A stretch of DNA of 64,000 nt from Anopheles merus (taxonomy: Eukaryota; Arthropoda; Insecta; Diptera; Culicidae), in assembly GCF_017562075.2 (NCBI RefSeq), contig NC_054084.1:17419889-17483888 (forward strand), given 5' to 3'. A model generated the notes under the pieces. It was not told where the DNA came from. It did not search any database and saw only the letters and a program-made list of their open reading frames with translations. Below, in pieces: positions 25,262 through 39,114 of this stretch. A program made the position numbers and the translations under genes. Each line of letters opens with the position of its first letter. The first letter of the stretch is position 1.

Positions 25262-26400
25262 ATATTTTTTTTCTGCACCAACCTTACCATATCAAAATAC
25301 TCATTTAGCTTCCCTTTTTCCCGGTACTGTATGATGTGCCGTTTTTTTTCTCCTTGAACGAGGAAGCAAACGAACTTACACACACTTGTGGCTAAATTTT
25401 CTCCTCATCAACAAAATCCAATGAAGCCACCCTGGGAAGCACATTTTGCACATATTTACAAAGCTTAATCAAACAAAGATTTCTTCTCGTATTCTGGCGT
25501 GCCAGCGAGTTCCGCGAGGCAACAGCACGAAGCAGCACGGGGAAAACATTTTCAAAACCTCGGCATCATGTGGTGTGATACCACTGCCTGCAAAAGGGAT
25601 AGCACAAAGAACGAGCAAAACAAAACATCTCCTGGAACGCTGCAACCCACACACACACAGCCCCACATACACACACATGAGCACAGTAAATGATGCCGAG
25701 CGCTCAGGGTGGCGCAAATTTTGCCAACCACATTGCATGACGCTCGTCCGCTGTGGGGTGGCTCGAGCAGCACGACACTTCTTTCGGTGATTATTTGTTT
25801 TATGATTTCTAGTGGTGTGGAAATAATTTAAATTAATTTATTTTCCCAACTTTGCCAGCTGCGGCGGCTTGCGCAGAAGGTGAGAACTGTATAGCGATGT
25901 AGGTGGGAGTTTATATTCCAGCAGACTTTAATCATTAATTTGGATGAACAAACAAATGATTTTTAAAATACTGTTGAAGATGAAGCAATGTATTATAATT
26001 AACAAATTGATGATATTTTCATAATATGTTTTGAATGCATTATTCTATAAGGTACTAGTCGTCTCCATTGCTATTCATTTTAAATCGATATGGTCCATTC
26101 TTTGTAACAATTAGCATATTCAAGCATCATGACAAATCAAAACCACCATAAAAGGTTTAAACAAAATCAATTAATGACAATAACAATTGAAGCCTGCACA
26201 AAATTGTTTTGATAAAGAAACAACAACGTTCCTGAAGTCCAACAAACAATTTTTACCTTAATTAATTATATTAAATTATCTATTTTTCTCTCCAAGAAAT
26301 CTTTAACAACGTTCTTCCAACTCACAATTTTCATCTAGCAAATGCTTTCATTATTGATGAACCATTTTCCCCGAATCACTTTCATCTTGAATGCTCCCAA
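25262..26400. other. GC-balanced then AT-rich non-coding block
   Basis: About 25262-25800 is balanced with short CA runs near 25650. 25800-26400 is AT-rich. Nothing further seen. Confidence 0.5.
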
Positions 26401-27903
26401 GAGTGTACCATCGTTCCCGCCCTGAATACACTGACACTTCTCTGCCAGCGCCGTATTGTTTCTTCCTCAATTTAACGCACTGTATCACAATAACCATACC
26501 CAAATGCCCCTCCCGCAACTCGACTCATTGTTCCGGTTAATTACATCATAATTATCAAACATCGAACAAAAGTCTTGCGCAGTGGTACCACGCTTCGCGC
26601 CAGAAACTATCACAACAACCATTTCGGCCTTCCCCTTTCTGCAGAGCATTAACTCCATTATGAGCCTTTATTGAACTCTTTGTTTTAGCCTGATTTCCCT
26701 GCGGAGGACAACAACCATTATCGAGCTGCGGGCACAAGCCTGTTGTGTAGCTGCGTGTGGATCCCACGGGCATCCACCATTTGCTTACCGTTCCCGAATA
26801 TGGTGAGAAGATTTTTTCCCCGTATAAAACAATACGGGTAGAAAAATAGTTTCGTACGGAGGGTATTTATTCCTACACGCACTGATTGCTCTCCTTCGAA
26901 AATCATACCAGTTGAATGTTTCATGAGAGAGGCAATCGATATGCAGGTTCTCCCTTATTTTAAGAGAGCACACACCTTAATATGTTATAATATGTTTAAT
27001 TAAAACTGGCAACATGCCACCGCTCACTCATTGCTTAACTTTTGGTCCTCACTTTAACATACTCAGATAGTTTTGCTGCCCCAAGAAGATGTTCAAGCAT
27101 TACGCTGCGATTATAATTACCGTTTCGGGACCGAACAGGAAACCCCATTTGCTATCAGCCAAACGAGCGGTCACGTCAAGCGTCAAAGTTTACTCTGGCA
27201 GGCCTCGTTTAATCACAGACACGGCCAATCGAAGCCCAAGTGCCAACCGATGCGCTTGACGCGAGCTGGCAGAGATCATGTTTTGCGAACGTTCAAGCGA
27301 AGCTGCAGGAGGTACAGCTGGCGGACGAGATTGCCGGCCCGGGATGGTGCGAAATGGTAATGTGGTTAGCAAAGTTTCTATACGTTTCTAGTAGCACATT
27401 TTACCGCCCGGCTAACGATCCGGGCGTTTGGAGCGGTACGGCCTTGAACGGGCCGAACGGGAGACCGGACGGCATGTAAGCGGCAGCTTTAAAAGTTAAA
27501 CGAGGAAGCAAACACACTGCTGAGACTGCTGAGACTGCTGAGGCGAGAACACTTTGCCCACTTACAGAGTGTGCCAGAAAGTGAAGTTATAAATGTGTTA
27601 TTTAACAACAGAAAACATGGCATAATCTGGTATAACAATTACCTCAACCAGCGAGGCTTTAACCAACTTCGCTTAAAGCACACTCGAGACGCCCGGTGGA
27701 GACGCCTGGTGGTTTGTGACGACTTTCGTCCATTGTTTGATTTTTCGACTCTCCCGGCGCGCAGCAGGGGAATGTGTCAAAAAGTGAGCAACGGCCCAAG
27801 GAAAACAGACGCTATCCAAACAACGCACCGTGCACTGAAGTGCCTGGAGTAGCTGCGAATGAGTGAAACATTTTCCAACCAGTTGGACTTACAATGAGCC
27901 CGT

Positions 27904-27920
27904 GCCGGGCAGTGCCCGGC
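27904..27920. repeat. Perfect inverted repeat GCCGGGCA-G-TGCCCGGC
   Basis: Eight-base arms around a single G. GC-rich cruciform or a dimeric protein site, function unknown. Confidence 0.85.
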
Positions 27921-28821
27921 TGGTCAAAAATTATCCCACCCATCCACATGCACAGAAGCGTGCTTTTGTATGCCGTCCATGTTCCAGCCGCTCGTCCAGC
28001 TGTTGCAAAGCAATGGCCTGCCACCGGGCTGCCAGCAGCCATCAACGAGCGGAAGGTGCCTTTGAGAATTCAATCCACGGCTGCCAGCCAACGTGCCAAC
28101 GTTTACCGAGCGGCCCCGTTACTTGCCCAAGCACCGGAAGACCACTCTCAAGTTCCCATCTGTGCCTTTTCTTTACTTTTCCAAACCCCCAAAAAACCCG
28201 ACACCGAAGTCAAAATGGCATCCTCATAGACCGAACCACACGGCCGATCCCTTTCTGCACTCCCACTTTGCACTGTGTTTTCCTTTTGTGTTATTTTTCC
28301 CTCTTGGGAGGGATTTTTTGTTTGTCCCGTTCCCGGGATCCCCTGCTTCTGCCTGCGATACAGACGCACCCGAAGTACAAGCACACAACCGGAAACGGTG
28401 CTGTCAGGAAGCAGGGCTCAGTGTGAACCGAATGCCGGGCCTACCGGCGTACCGGACGCACTATGAAATTCCCATCAGCTTTGTCCGGGATGCTGCTTAC
28501 GCTAACGCTTCCCACCACGTACACTGCACGGTGGGGTCGTTCGGGTGGTTGCAACCGGACGGACGACGCACGAAGCGCTCGGATTATGTTTTGTTAATGG
28601 CGTGTGATGGCTGTGCAGCATGGATGACCTAATGTTTGCCACTTCAGTAATTGGATGAAGCCGGGGCCGGGGCCGTCCATTGTCAAGGACGATTAGAGCC
28701 GGACGAACATCAAAGTCAGGCTGGTTCGGTTTCCGGTCGAGCGGGTCAGTGAACGATATCCGGCTTCACATGTTACCATTGCTCAAGGTGGCACCAGCTG
28801 GGTGGTGCGGAAAAGGAGTTA

Positions 28822-28855
28822 GCAAAAGCCTGTAGCATCGGCTACAGGTCTTTGC
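28822..28855. repeat. Hairpin, 15-bp stem with ATCG loop
   Basis: Left arm GCAAAAGCCTGTAGC and right arm GCTACAGGTCTTTGC pair at 13 of 15 positions around a four-base loop. Too short for a microRNA precursor. Lies at the boundary to the next AT-rich block. Confidence 0.8.
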
Positions 28856-28920
28856 CTCGGGTTGTGTGGATGTGTGTGTTGTGTGCTTTGCAGCTTTTCA
28901 ATACAAAATGTAAACAACTT

Positions 28921-29870
28921 CTCTCTGCAATGAAGTAGAAAGTTAATTTTTCAAATGGATGAAGTTTAAAAAGATAGTTGTTATGGGCTGAAATCATACT
29001 TTTGCTTAAGATTTAATATCTGATACGTTTTAAATGATATAAAGATAATATTAACATTGCTAGACGTTCCCGAAGCTACATTCTGAGGAGTTTTTGTATG
29101 ATTTGTGCCAAAAAGATTCTAGTTTTTTTTCAATAGGGATAGCTGCTTTGGTTGAAACTTATATCTGCAACTCAAGCAGAAACAATGTGCTATTGGCTTG
29201 GCATCATCTGTAAAGCAATTGAAACGTTTCGATTTACCGAGCAAAGAATTTTAAAATTCTTAAAGCCTGGACATATCTCATCAGTATATCATAATCATAG
29301 TTAACATAATATAAGCTAAGAAAATCTTAAAAGCTGGACGCGGAAAAGAAAGCTTTATATTATTAAAATACATGAAAATGGAAGTGTCTATGTCACTTTT
29401 ATTCAGATTTAACGGACTGACTCAGGGTTTTCCAAAGTTTTTTTGTTTGTTTTCTTAAAACTTTTGGATGCTACCCAAAGTTTTTTGGTGCATTCTCATA
29501 ATTTAATCGTCGTTACCTATCTTTTTTATCAATTGTATTGATAATCAATTGAAAGATTTCAATAAATCGTGGAATCGATTCAAAACTTTATGAAAATTGG
29601 TGAATGAATTGTGAGACGGACACGAACAATTGCAGCAAACAGCTAATAAATCACGGGAAACCCTGTAATGAAAGCTAGTAATATAAACTATTCAGTAAAT
29701 AAAATATGTCTTGCTTTTGTAATGGATACCCTGCAAGCCATACATAATGTAAAATGAGAAAAATACTATGGCTATTCACATTTGATGCATCAAATCATCA
29801 ATTTTTAACAGTAAAACACTACAGTTCATAATAACTGCATCTCCTTTATTGCCCAAGATCACATTCAAGT
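28921..29870. other. AT-rich block
   Basis: AT-rich. Holds the small CAGGGTTT-ended element at 29423-29665. No gene. Confidence 0.55.
29423..29665. mobile_element. MITE-like element with CAGGGTTT ends (tentative)
   Basis: Left end CAGGGTTTTCC and right end GGGAAACCCTG are inverted repeats of about 11 bp with one mismatch. The spacing of 243 bp and absence of coding fit a miniature element. The right side is followed by TA but the left is preceded by CT, so the target duplication is not clean. Confidence 0.4.
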
Positions 29871-32800
29871 GTGCAGGACCCGCATAAATCTTTCGTCCGT
29901 TTTCACCAACCTCGCTTACAGCAATGGCATCAAGGGGGAAAAAAATCAATCCGCACTAAAAGCATCGCAACTGCAAAACTGGAAACACTCAAAGGCAAAG
30001 AAAGCTGAAGCTGGAGGAAAAGAAACTGAAATCCAATAAATAGACGATTCGATTCCGAACGTCAGCGTGATAAGAAGTGAACAAGAAATATGTTGGCCAA
30101 TCTTTGGTCAGTTGACCTACCCGATCGTGTCCCACTCCCGTATTGCTTCACCCCCGTAGCAAAGGTAAATAAAGCTTCTGGCTGCTCATCCCACAGCGAA
30201 CCAGCTTCAAAGCAGCTTATGCCATCCAATACCACCTCGAATTCTCGATCCGACTCGGGTGAACCAAAAACTAGCAACAACAAAAAAACACACAAGCAGA
30301 AGAAGCACCACAGTATTGCTTTGTTCGTGTCCCTGACCGATCGCTCCCGGGGAGCTTCATCACGATCAAAGCCGACCGAACCGAACATATAAACGCAACC
30401 TCCAGCAGTGCTTTGCTCAAACTTTGCCCGCTAACTTCGGGGCAGAGAAAGTAGCATCAAACCGACCGTAACCGACCGGTCGGAATGAAGTTCGACTTCG
30501 ACCGAGAAGAAAAGCAATAAAGCACGGCACGGGAGTAGCTTCCTTTTGAGCTGCCGTGCCAACCGATCGAACGAATCATTCGCTCGATTCGCTTTCGTCT
30601 TTCGCATTGCAGCTATCGCGAGGGGCGCACGTCCTTGCTGGATCCCCAACCCCTGTTAGCCGACGTCGCCAATTCATCAGGACGCAACTTTAGTGTCGCT
30701 GAAAGCGAAAAGCGTGAAACAGTGACGGACAGATAATGGGAGCGAATGAAACCAAACCCAGTATCAACATCACCATAAAGACAAAGTCTCAAAGTCTCTA
30801 CTCAAGATTTTTTTGTCTCGCCACTCCCGCTTTCTGCATCTTTTATCTAAAACAGGAATGGAAAAAAGGATGTGTATTTGTGTGAGTGTGACCCTTACAT
30901 TCCAAGGATCTTCCAAAGACACCAGGGAAAAAAGGTGAAAGCTCGAGAAATTCTCCCAAATAAAGCGTGAGTGCATCAAAATCCTAGCCCGGTAGGGTCA
31001 GTAGAACTTTATCCCACCACCCAACCTTGAACCCACCGCCCATCCAGGGACTCGAATGATTTTTCGTTAGTTTTTCTCCTCTTCGCTTTGTTCCGTTTTT
31101 GCACGCAGCTCCTTTATACAAAAACAAGCTTCAAGAACAACGGCACCAGCTTTATAGAACTTCCACCAGTATTCCACTATTCGTTCCTTTTTCGGTTCGG
31201 TATTCGTTATTGCTTTTTGGGGGAGAACTCGAGTCTTGAAAATCCTTTAAAAACAACCCCCGTGGAAATTGAGTGCGGCCAAGTAGCTTGCCGCGCTGAA
31301 AGTGAATGAAGCTAAAACACGAAAGCTCATTTTTAGTTTGGCTCTGTTGCTTTTTTTCTCTTGCTTTTATTCACCCAAAACACTTCACCCATCACCAATG
31401 CAGAAGAGCTTCCAACTCCACATTTTTTTATCAGCACTTCACAGAGCTCATGCCAGGGAGGTGGAAGAATGGGAGAATGTTTTAAAAAGAATCCACCGAA
31501 CGAAAATGCAGCTCACGATGTTTACGAGAAAAGCGTGGAAAGCACCAATAACTGAGAGTGATTTTCCTCCCACCTTCTTCTCCGTTCAACTTCACCACAC
31601 CCCCTACCGACCTCCTACAGAGAAGGATCAATTTTTATCGAGCTTGATAAATAGAAATCGCTGCTCCAAATACATGATAAATGACCCGCCAAACAGCCAA
31701 CTACCCTCCTACTGGAACACCCCGATGCACTTTTGCAATGCATTACCTGGGGTTTGGGGTTCTGTGATGAAGGCAATACTTGCACTCCTTCGCCGTTGTG
31801 CACGTCGGTCGAATCAAGACGAATTGGAAACCGCAATAGTGTTTTGCGGAGAGAGTTGCAGCCCGTTGACCTACATTAAGGTTTCGATGGAAATTCATCA
31901 CACTCAACCAGCAGCAACTCAGCGCAACGAACCTGTGGGGGAATCACAGCGAAGGGCTACAAACATTACCGAACGGGCAACTTGCGAAATATGCAATACA
32001 CTCCTGAGTTGGCATTGAGCAATTGGGGAAAGTTGCTACTTGTACGAACAATCGATACGTTGGTTTGCATACGAAGAGCGGCTTTCGCTCGACCGAACCT
32101 CCTTTTCTTTGCTTAAACGCTTCTGCAGTACTGGTACTTTTCAAATGTCTATCAGTATGGGAGTACGATTCATAAATAAAATATTGACCCGAGCTTTCGA
32201 GTGCCCGAAAAAGATTGACATTTCTCGGAAGGCAGGGAGAAGGATTGGTCGCATACACTCAACCCGATTGCAATTTGCAAATTCAAATTAGACCATCGAC
32301 AAACAATTTATCATTTGCTGGTTGCAAAAATGCAAAAACCGAAAATTGATTCCCCATTCGGGCCACCACCAAAAATGTGAATAAATTCCATCACATTTGC
32401 TCCGATCGAATTGGAAACATATGGAAAGAAAATAGAAGAGAAAGGCAGCATTCCAGTGGGAGAGGAAATGGAAGGAGCACAAATCCCTGCCAGTTCAGCC
32501 AAAGTGCTGAAGGGAAATAGTTTTCTATTCGCTGAAGCTGTCACCGATTTATCTGATTTTTTGCTTTGGCTGCTGCAACAACGAAACAACGAAAATCACT
32601 CCGGTGGGCAGCTGATAAATTATCGAGCAGCTTTTATCGCTCGTTTCACCATTCTCGCCCGTCTGCCCGACCGTGCCCTGCTGCAGGACAGTTTGTAATA
32701 TTTCCTCCATTCCATCATTTGTGTGTTATTTTTCGCTTTGATGTCTTTTTATTCTTTCTCCACTCGTGTGAAACAAATCCTCTGCAAGCTGGTGCGATAC

Positions 32801-33240
32801 AGCTGCGAATCACTCGCAGACAAGTTCGTGTGTCGTTCGGGTGAGCCAAGACAAATTATTCTCCAAACGATTGGTATTCATCAAGTTCACTTGCCTTACT
32901 ACCATACCACGCTGTGGTACCCGTCCGGATCGCCGCTGCACTTTGCACAAACGGAGCCAGACGGCATGCAACCATTCGAAGCGCTTATTTGTTCGTTGGC
33001 CTCAAAAAGCGGGGTCAATATGTGTCTGTTTCTCGGACTTAGGTTTACTGCTTGCGTCTTGTTTATTTTTATCCGCTCCAAACGCTCAAGCCCTTGGCTT
33101 GTGATACAAGCGAACGTAAATGAATGCTGATCATGGTTTGCATTCGGTTATCAACTCTCCAGGGTGCGGTGAATGCTTGAGTAAATGCAATCAAGCAGCC
33201 CTTCGGGGCTGTTTCTTCTGGTGAGACTGTTTCTTCTGGT
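29871..33240. other. GC-balanced non-coding block
   Basis: Includes CCGACC/GGTCGG-rich sequence near 30440-30490 with the palindrome CCGACCGGTCGG, and a 238-codon open frame at 31302-32018 on the plus strand that begins with a hydrophobic stretch. That frame has no known domain and no splice context and is not called a gene. Confidence 0.45.
33193..33240. repeat. CAGCCC-TTCG-GGGCTG hairpin followed by an 18-bp-period duplication
   Basis: Stem 33193-33201 with 33206-33214 around a TTCG tetraloop. Immediately after, CTGTTTCTTCTGGT is repeated twice (33209 and 33227). It resembles a bacterial terminator only by shape; in this eukaryotic context I assign no such role. Confidence 0.75.
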
Positions 33241-34700
33241 CAAAAAGCTTAGCAGATTGAAAATTTAAAGACAAAAATTACTAGTTTGAAAGGTAAAACT
33301 AAATATTAAAGAGTTCAGTACTACATTCTGGTAAATAATGCTGAAAACTAATTTGGTAATTATTTATTCATTTAGCTCTTGATAAGTGTTACATAAAATC
33401 ATGTGTAAACAATCAAGAACGAGTGTGTGATTGAAGTTACTCGATTATTTAATTCAACTGGCTTGATAACTAATTACACAGTACATTTAGAACACATTTA
33501 GAATAGACTCTTCTGTTCATTTAGAATAGACCTACGGAGTACGTAGGCTCCTGATAAGAACACCCCAAAAATTACCATTAAATCGAGAAAGAATTCCAGT
33601 GTAATTAACTTAATTCTTCCTACAAGTTTTGGTGAGCAGTGCTCTTATTGGGAAGTTCGATTCTCATGAAGAGTGGCATTTCTGTAGTTAGCTTGGCGGA
33701 AGTATACATCGGGTTGCCAGCCTTTTTTAAGGCTTTTGCTAGGGAGTATTGCTTCCTCACTTAATACAGTCCACGAGACGGAGTAGGCCGTAAACACCTA
33801 TACATAGCATGTTCTGTAGTTTTGTAATGTATTACTCACCCGATGTATCCAAAAAAGTCTACAAAGCCTAACAGCTTCTAATTACTAAGTAACAATTGAT
33901 TGAACATGCTACCACCAACGCTCGCTAGGTTTTCAAACGAGCACGAAGACGAAAATCAACATGTTTCTACCATTGCAACAAGAAGAAACAAGTTCAGCGA
34001 ATACATAACAAAATGAAAAGTAAATTGCATTCAAAAAACTGAAGGTTTCGTTTTTCCACTACGTGAAAGAAAGAGTGTTATTACTGGACACAACTTCAGA
34101 GGTAATACAGCGTTAAATACCGCCCATCAAATTTTCTCCCTAATTTTTCATCTATTTGTCACTCACGCCGAAGGGATATTCGAAAACTAGCAAAGAGGAT
34201 TCAGAAACGGAATTTCAATCACCGACCAGATCTTGATCATGCGGCAGATCTTGGAGAAGAAAGTAGAATACAAAAATAACAATAACCAAAAACAAAAATA
34301 TAAAAAAATAATAATAATACTCAAACAACACCACTAAAAAAAGCTATTTCTGAACCATTCACAACTTCTTTGAACGAATCATTCATTCAACATTGTTGAA
34401 ACGATGCACGCCACTCAACTAATGGAACGGAATTCCATGCGTATGACTATGAATGTATGAACGTATGATGAACGTACAACATGACCTCGTTAAAATATCA
34501 AACACAATTTGTTATATTCAGCTTTCAAAAAATGTTCACACTTACAGTTCTTTTTACTTCAATTGCTCAGTCTACATGCAATGCTACACGTCAATAAAAT
34601 GCATTTCTGATAACAACAGGTTTTCCAATCGCATTCCAACGGTTCACTTCGCACGCGTCATCCAGCCGTACGACTAGCTCTACAACGCATGCAGCCGATC
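33241..34700. other. AT-rich block
   Basis: AT-rich, with CATTTAGAATAGAC repeated near 33497-33530 and the inverted repeat CCTACGGAGTACGTAGG near 33531. 33640-33860 is moderately GC-richer and holds a B-box-like GTTCGATTCTC, too isolated to call a SINE. Confidence 0.5.
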
Positions 34701-36590
34701 AACAGTTGCATCAGCTGCCCACTGATCCCCGGTTCATTAAGTAAAGTGATATCGAAATGGCGTTTTAATATCAACACTAAACAAAATGTTTCTTCCGGCT
34801 GTTGCCATCGGTCTCCTGTTTAGCAAAAGCGCCGACAAAAAATATATATAGATGAATAATACCCAGCAAAGTGCACTGAGGACGACAAAGTTCCCTCTGA
34901 CCCACTTTCACTACCGGGCATGAAATAAACGGTCCCATTTAAGTGTTATCGACTCGGGTGAAATTCTCACTTCACAGAATCATTCTGTAGCGCCGCCAAT
35001 GCTTGCAGCCATGATGTAAATCGAGCCATAAAAAGTCGCTTACGGCACACGATGAAGGTGAAGAAAGGAGTTAGACTGAAATGGATGCTGCCTTTTATCG
35101 CACTGTGTCTGTACGGGATGGTGTTTTACGCGAAAGGCCCGCCAAGCACATCATTTCCGAACTTTCTTTTCGCTATAAGCGGCCAGATGAATATGTGTTT
35201 GTGTGTGTGTGTGAACTCCGGATGTGCCGAAAACAAAAACACCTTCCCCGAATATGGTTCGATTTTTCACCCAGTTTCGCTCAAGTGCTCAAAGGTAGTA
35301 AAAAGTGAGGTCCCGGGGTGTAAAATACGAAGGAATGGAAAGGAGCAAAGCAAAAGGCTGAAACGCTTTCCAGAAGAAGAAAGTTAATATTTGAGTCTGT
35401 TTGTTTTTTGGTGAAACAAAAACCGTTTTCCCGTTCATTGCGATTTACCGTACTCTTTGTGCTCGAGTACAATTTTCCGTACCATCGCGTAACTTTTGGG
35501 CGCATTCGTTTCTATCAGCTCAACCGTACGCGTCTTTAACCTCGGGCGCGAGCGTCTCGTCGAGCAGATGCGTGCAAGGTGCGAATCTGTCCCCTTCCCT
35601 TACCATTGTCAGTGTTTTTTTTTTGTTTGCCACAGAAACGACCCCACAAAGATCGCACCTCCCGGGTCGTGGCCGGTAGCAGCTTGACGAGAGGCGCGGG
35701 TACGAAGCTGCAGGTGCAGTCGGGAGAAGTTTTCACGAGAAGGCATGAGATAGAGGTAAATTATGAATGATTCACTTCATTACATATTAATGGTATTTTA
35801 TGAGCCCGCTGCTGCATACCGGGAAATGAAGTAATTTCAAAGAATTGGTCCATCCAGCCGTGCCACTGTTCTTCTGCGCGGAAACGGCACCGGTTGGGAA
35901 TGGGAGCTTCATTCCCCCACCCCCTTGCATCTTATCAACCACTCCCGAAATGTATGAATGTTCTCCCCGAAAGCACGGGGAACCATTTCGGCCGCGCACA
36001 AAAACCGTGTTCGACCGAATGCTTCGGAATGCTTCGCTACGCCCTGTTCCTCGGGAATGCGATATTTGCGCCGGTCTATGAGGGGTATGTTTCCGGCACT
36101 CTCGGTACTTGTGCCGAGCGCGTGCCATGCGTACCAATCGGAGTGTGTGTGTGTCTGTTGTGCCGAGGCGAGGCGCACAAACGTGCCACAAATTAACACC
36201 GCTCTCTGCACGCTTACGGATCAACGCCGTGATTTTCAACGCCTTGCGCACACGGTTTGCGCGTCATGGTAATGGCGTCATTACCCTGCCTCTTCCTCTC
36301 TCACCCAGTCACTACTCCAGAGGCATTCGTGCGAACGTGCTAATGGAATGATGTGCCAATCGGTAGGAACGGAAACTAGGAAGGAAATTTTATACTTTTA
36401 TCATTTTAACGTGTGAGTTAGTGCGAAGCGCACCATATTGATGCGGAATAATTGAAAAGGTTCTTGCAAGCATCCGCACGCGTTGCTGTGTTTTGGGTGT
36501 TAATTTCCCTGCACATGACACGGCAGGTATGGTGTCGGATGTAATCTCCGCCGCCACAGACATGCTGTTTTAAATATTGAATGTATGCCA
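34701..36590. other. GC-balanced non-coding block
   Basis: A plus-strand frame starting at 35052 opens with MKVKKGVRLKWMLPFIALCL, which looks like a signal-anchor, but it soon reads through a GT run and lacks a convincing donor. Not called as a gene. Other frames overlap on both strands near 35790-36270 without support. Confidence 0.45.
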
Positions 36591-38460
36591 AGAGAGGAAC
36601 ATGTCTTACAATTCGAAAGTAACGTTTATTGTACACTTTGTATGAAAAAGGCTATAAACTTTATTTATAGTGTGGTACAGTATAGTACACTCAATGTAAT
36701 GATAATGATTGGTTGCTCAATGAAAAGGTTACTAAAAGTCGGAATGTTTTAATAAATCACTGTTTTTATGAACAATTTAATTCATCAGACAGTTTAAATT
36801 GAGATTTATTGCCCTTTCTTAACGTGGAACAAAGCGATAAACATAATAGCATTATTATTCTGTTTCGTTAAACTTAACTATGTGTATATTACTTTTAATT
36901 TTTATTCTTTTCATTTCACCGGCAAAATGCTTATTTTTGTATGCAAATAGAATATCATTTTATTATTCAATTCCCTTTAATTTCTAATACTTGGGCAAAT
37001 ATTGCACACTTAAGGGAACAGCCAAAGCTTAAGTTATTTTAGGCAGAAAACTTAAGCTAAGACGTACTGCCAATGTCAAGAAATACTTATTATTCAAAAA
37101 TTCTATTGTTTCGTACTTACAAAAACTCCCAAATCTATTATTTCACACTTTATATCCAATGATTGCATACTCTCCAATACACTGAAACCGACGAAACAGA
37201 ACCCTAAACTGGATATGTTTTCAATGGAATAGTGTTTAGGACAATAAGCAACGCTGTAACACTACACGTTTGTCAGTGGTTAAAGCCAGAATACTGCAAA
37301 ATAAGTAGAACTCTTAAACCTTTTTCCGCACGCCAACGGAATAATAAAAGACGCTTAGCGCTGTCCAATAAACAGGATAAAAGTATTCTCAATTATTCAG
37401 AAAGAGGATTAAAATAAGAGTTTTTTACTCGAATCCTAATCGTGAGAGTTTACTATATTTATTTGATTTCAGTCACAGAGCGAAATATATCTTAATCTGT
37501 GAGGCACAATTCTTAGCAAGGTAACTAAGAAATCTAGTCGTTTTGATTGAAATCCGGCAAAATATTTTCATTTCAGTTTAAAATCCCAAAAATGATCTTA
37601 AAAAATGCAGCAGAAATGCTCAATATTCAAAGAAAAATGCAGATTTTCATCAATTTTTTAAAACTGAAGAAACAATAGTTTGAAACATAGCGTAGAAACG
37701 TAGTATGCAATAATTGGATGTCGTGCAATAATTGGCAGTTTATCGTATGAAACTTTGTTTTTTTTAATTGGTTAAATTATAAACAGAATGATTTGCACAA
37801 GGATAGATAAACTGATGGAGAGAAAGGTTAAAAGTATGTTAAGATAAAAATGTAGGCAGTTGCTGTTTCACAACTTTTGCTTAGCTTGATATTCCTACAC
37901 ATAGTTGTTCAATTATTGTTAAGATAACACATTTTTCGATTATCTATTGTAAGCTTTTATAATTTCACTTAATATTTAATGTTATCCATTAAAAAACAGA
38001 TGTGAAACTGTAAAACTAAATAATCACTGAATAATCACTTTTATTCAATATTTTGCATCTTACAACTGAATTATGATAAATCATTTTGGTCGATAGAGCT
38101 ATTAGATGCTTTAGGTTTAAAATAATTTCAGAAAAATCAATATTCATAGCCACACGAACGGACAAAAAGAAAGCCACATTTACTATACAAGGTTCCCACG
38201 ATACACGAGTACTACGTTTCGATCGAAATCTGGGTCCAAAATAACATCCTAACCACTCTGCAACACTACACAACAAACTCTCACTAACAGTCCGTTTTGG
38301 CAGACGAATGGAATGCAGAAAAAGGAGAACATAAAAAAGCACATGCATTTTCTCGCCGAATGAACGTTCTGCTGAGCGGAATTTGCAGCGAAATCACTAC
38401 ATAACTGTCATGTTTTGATAATGTCGACCACAGCCGACAAATTGTGGCCATGCTAGTATG
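36591..38460. other. AT-rich block
   Basis: Long AT-rich stretch with no terminal repeats found by eye. A 110-codon minus-strand frame at 38016-38348 is unsupported. Confidence 0.55.
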
Positions 38461-39019
38461 TTGTTGTTGTTTTTTTCCACCTATTTCTCCCTATGTACAT
38501 CGTTCCATCCAACTCCCGCAGCGGCTGCACAGTGAAGAAAGGCATCATTTCCAACGGCCCAACGCCTTCGGGTGGAAATGTTCAAAATCAAGAAAATAGA
38601 TGTGCTTTTCTGCCCCCTTCCCAGGCGCAAACGAGAAACGGTTTGCCGCTGCTTGAACGCTATTCATGCGATTCTGCGTTGTCCTTTTTTGCGCGTCACC
38701 ACTACAACCAATGCACCAATAAACCTTACCGAGCAGTGTAGCTTGAGCAAATGTAGATGTGCCGCAAAGGATTTAAAAAATACCAGAAAAGCAAACGAAA
38801 CCACTGCACCCGACGCGTTTGTGCCGACTTGCCGATGGGCAAAAGGGGAAATCTGTTGCAACGAAAACGAACACGAAGGCATGCGAATCGGCCGGGCGGG
38901 CTTTCGTACCGAAAGCATTGCACACTGCTGAAAGGAGCGGATTTTCCTTTTTTTAACCACCTTTTGCAATCCCGAAACGAATTTTTGGTGCAGAATTGAA
39001 TGCATTCCAGAACACCGAA

Positions 39020-39114
<95 letters not shown>

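Larger units (their letters stand above)
26401..28920. other. GC-balanced non-coding block with hairpins
   Basis: Contains a nine-base repeat CTGCTGAGA (three copies, 27517-27543), a perfect 8-bp-arm palindrome at 27904-27920 and a 15-bp-arm hairpin at 28822-28855. Open frames near 27863-28632 overlap in several registers and have no domain signature. Confidence 0.5.

Noticed and set aside
33193..33220. Stem with TTCG loop followed by T-rich sequence, like a bacterial terminator
   Set aside because: The surrounding DNA is clearly eukaryotic and there is no adjacent bacterial-type gene.
33640..33860. B-box-like GTTCGATTCTC, possible SINE
   Set aside because: No A box at suitable distance, no tail, no target duplication.
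35052..35387. Frame beginning with a signal-anchor-like segment (RLKWMLPFIALCLYGMV)
   Set aside because: It passes into a GT run and has no good donor or domain; hydrophobic starts arise easily in T-rich sequence.
38200..38300. tRNA-like stretch on the minus strand (GAGTGGTTAGGATG, then TTTCGATCGAAA)
   Set aside because: It cannot be folded by eye into a complete cloverleaf; acceptor and anticodon stems do not pair.
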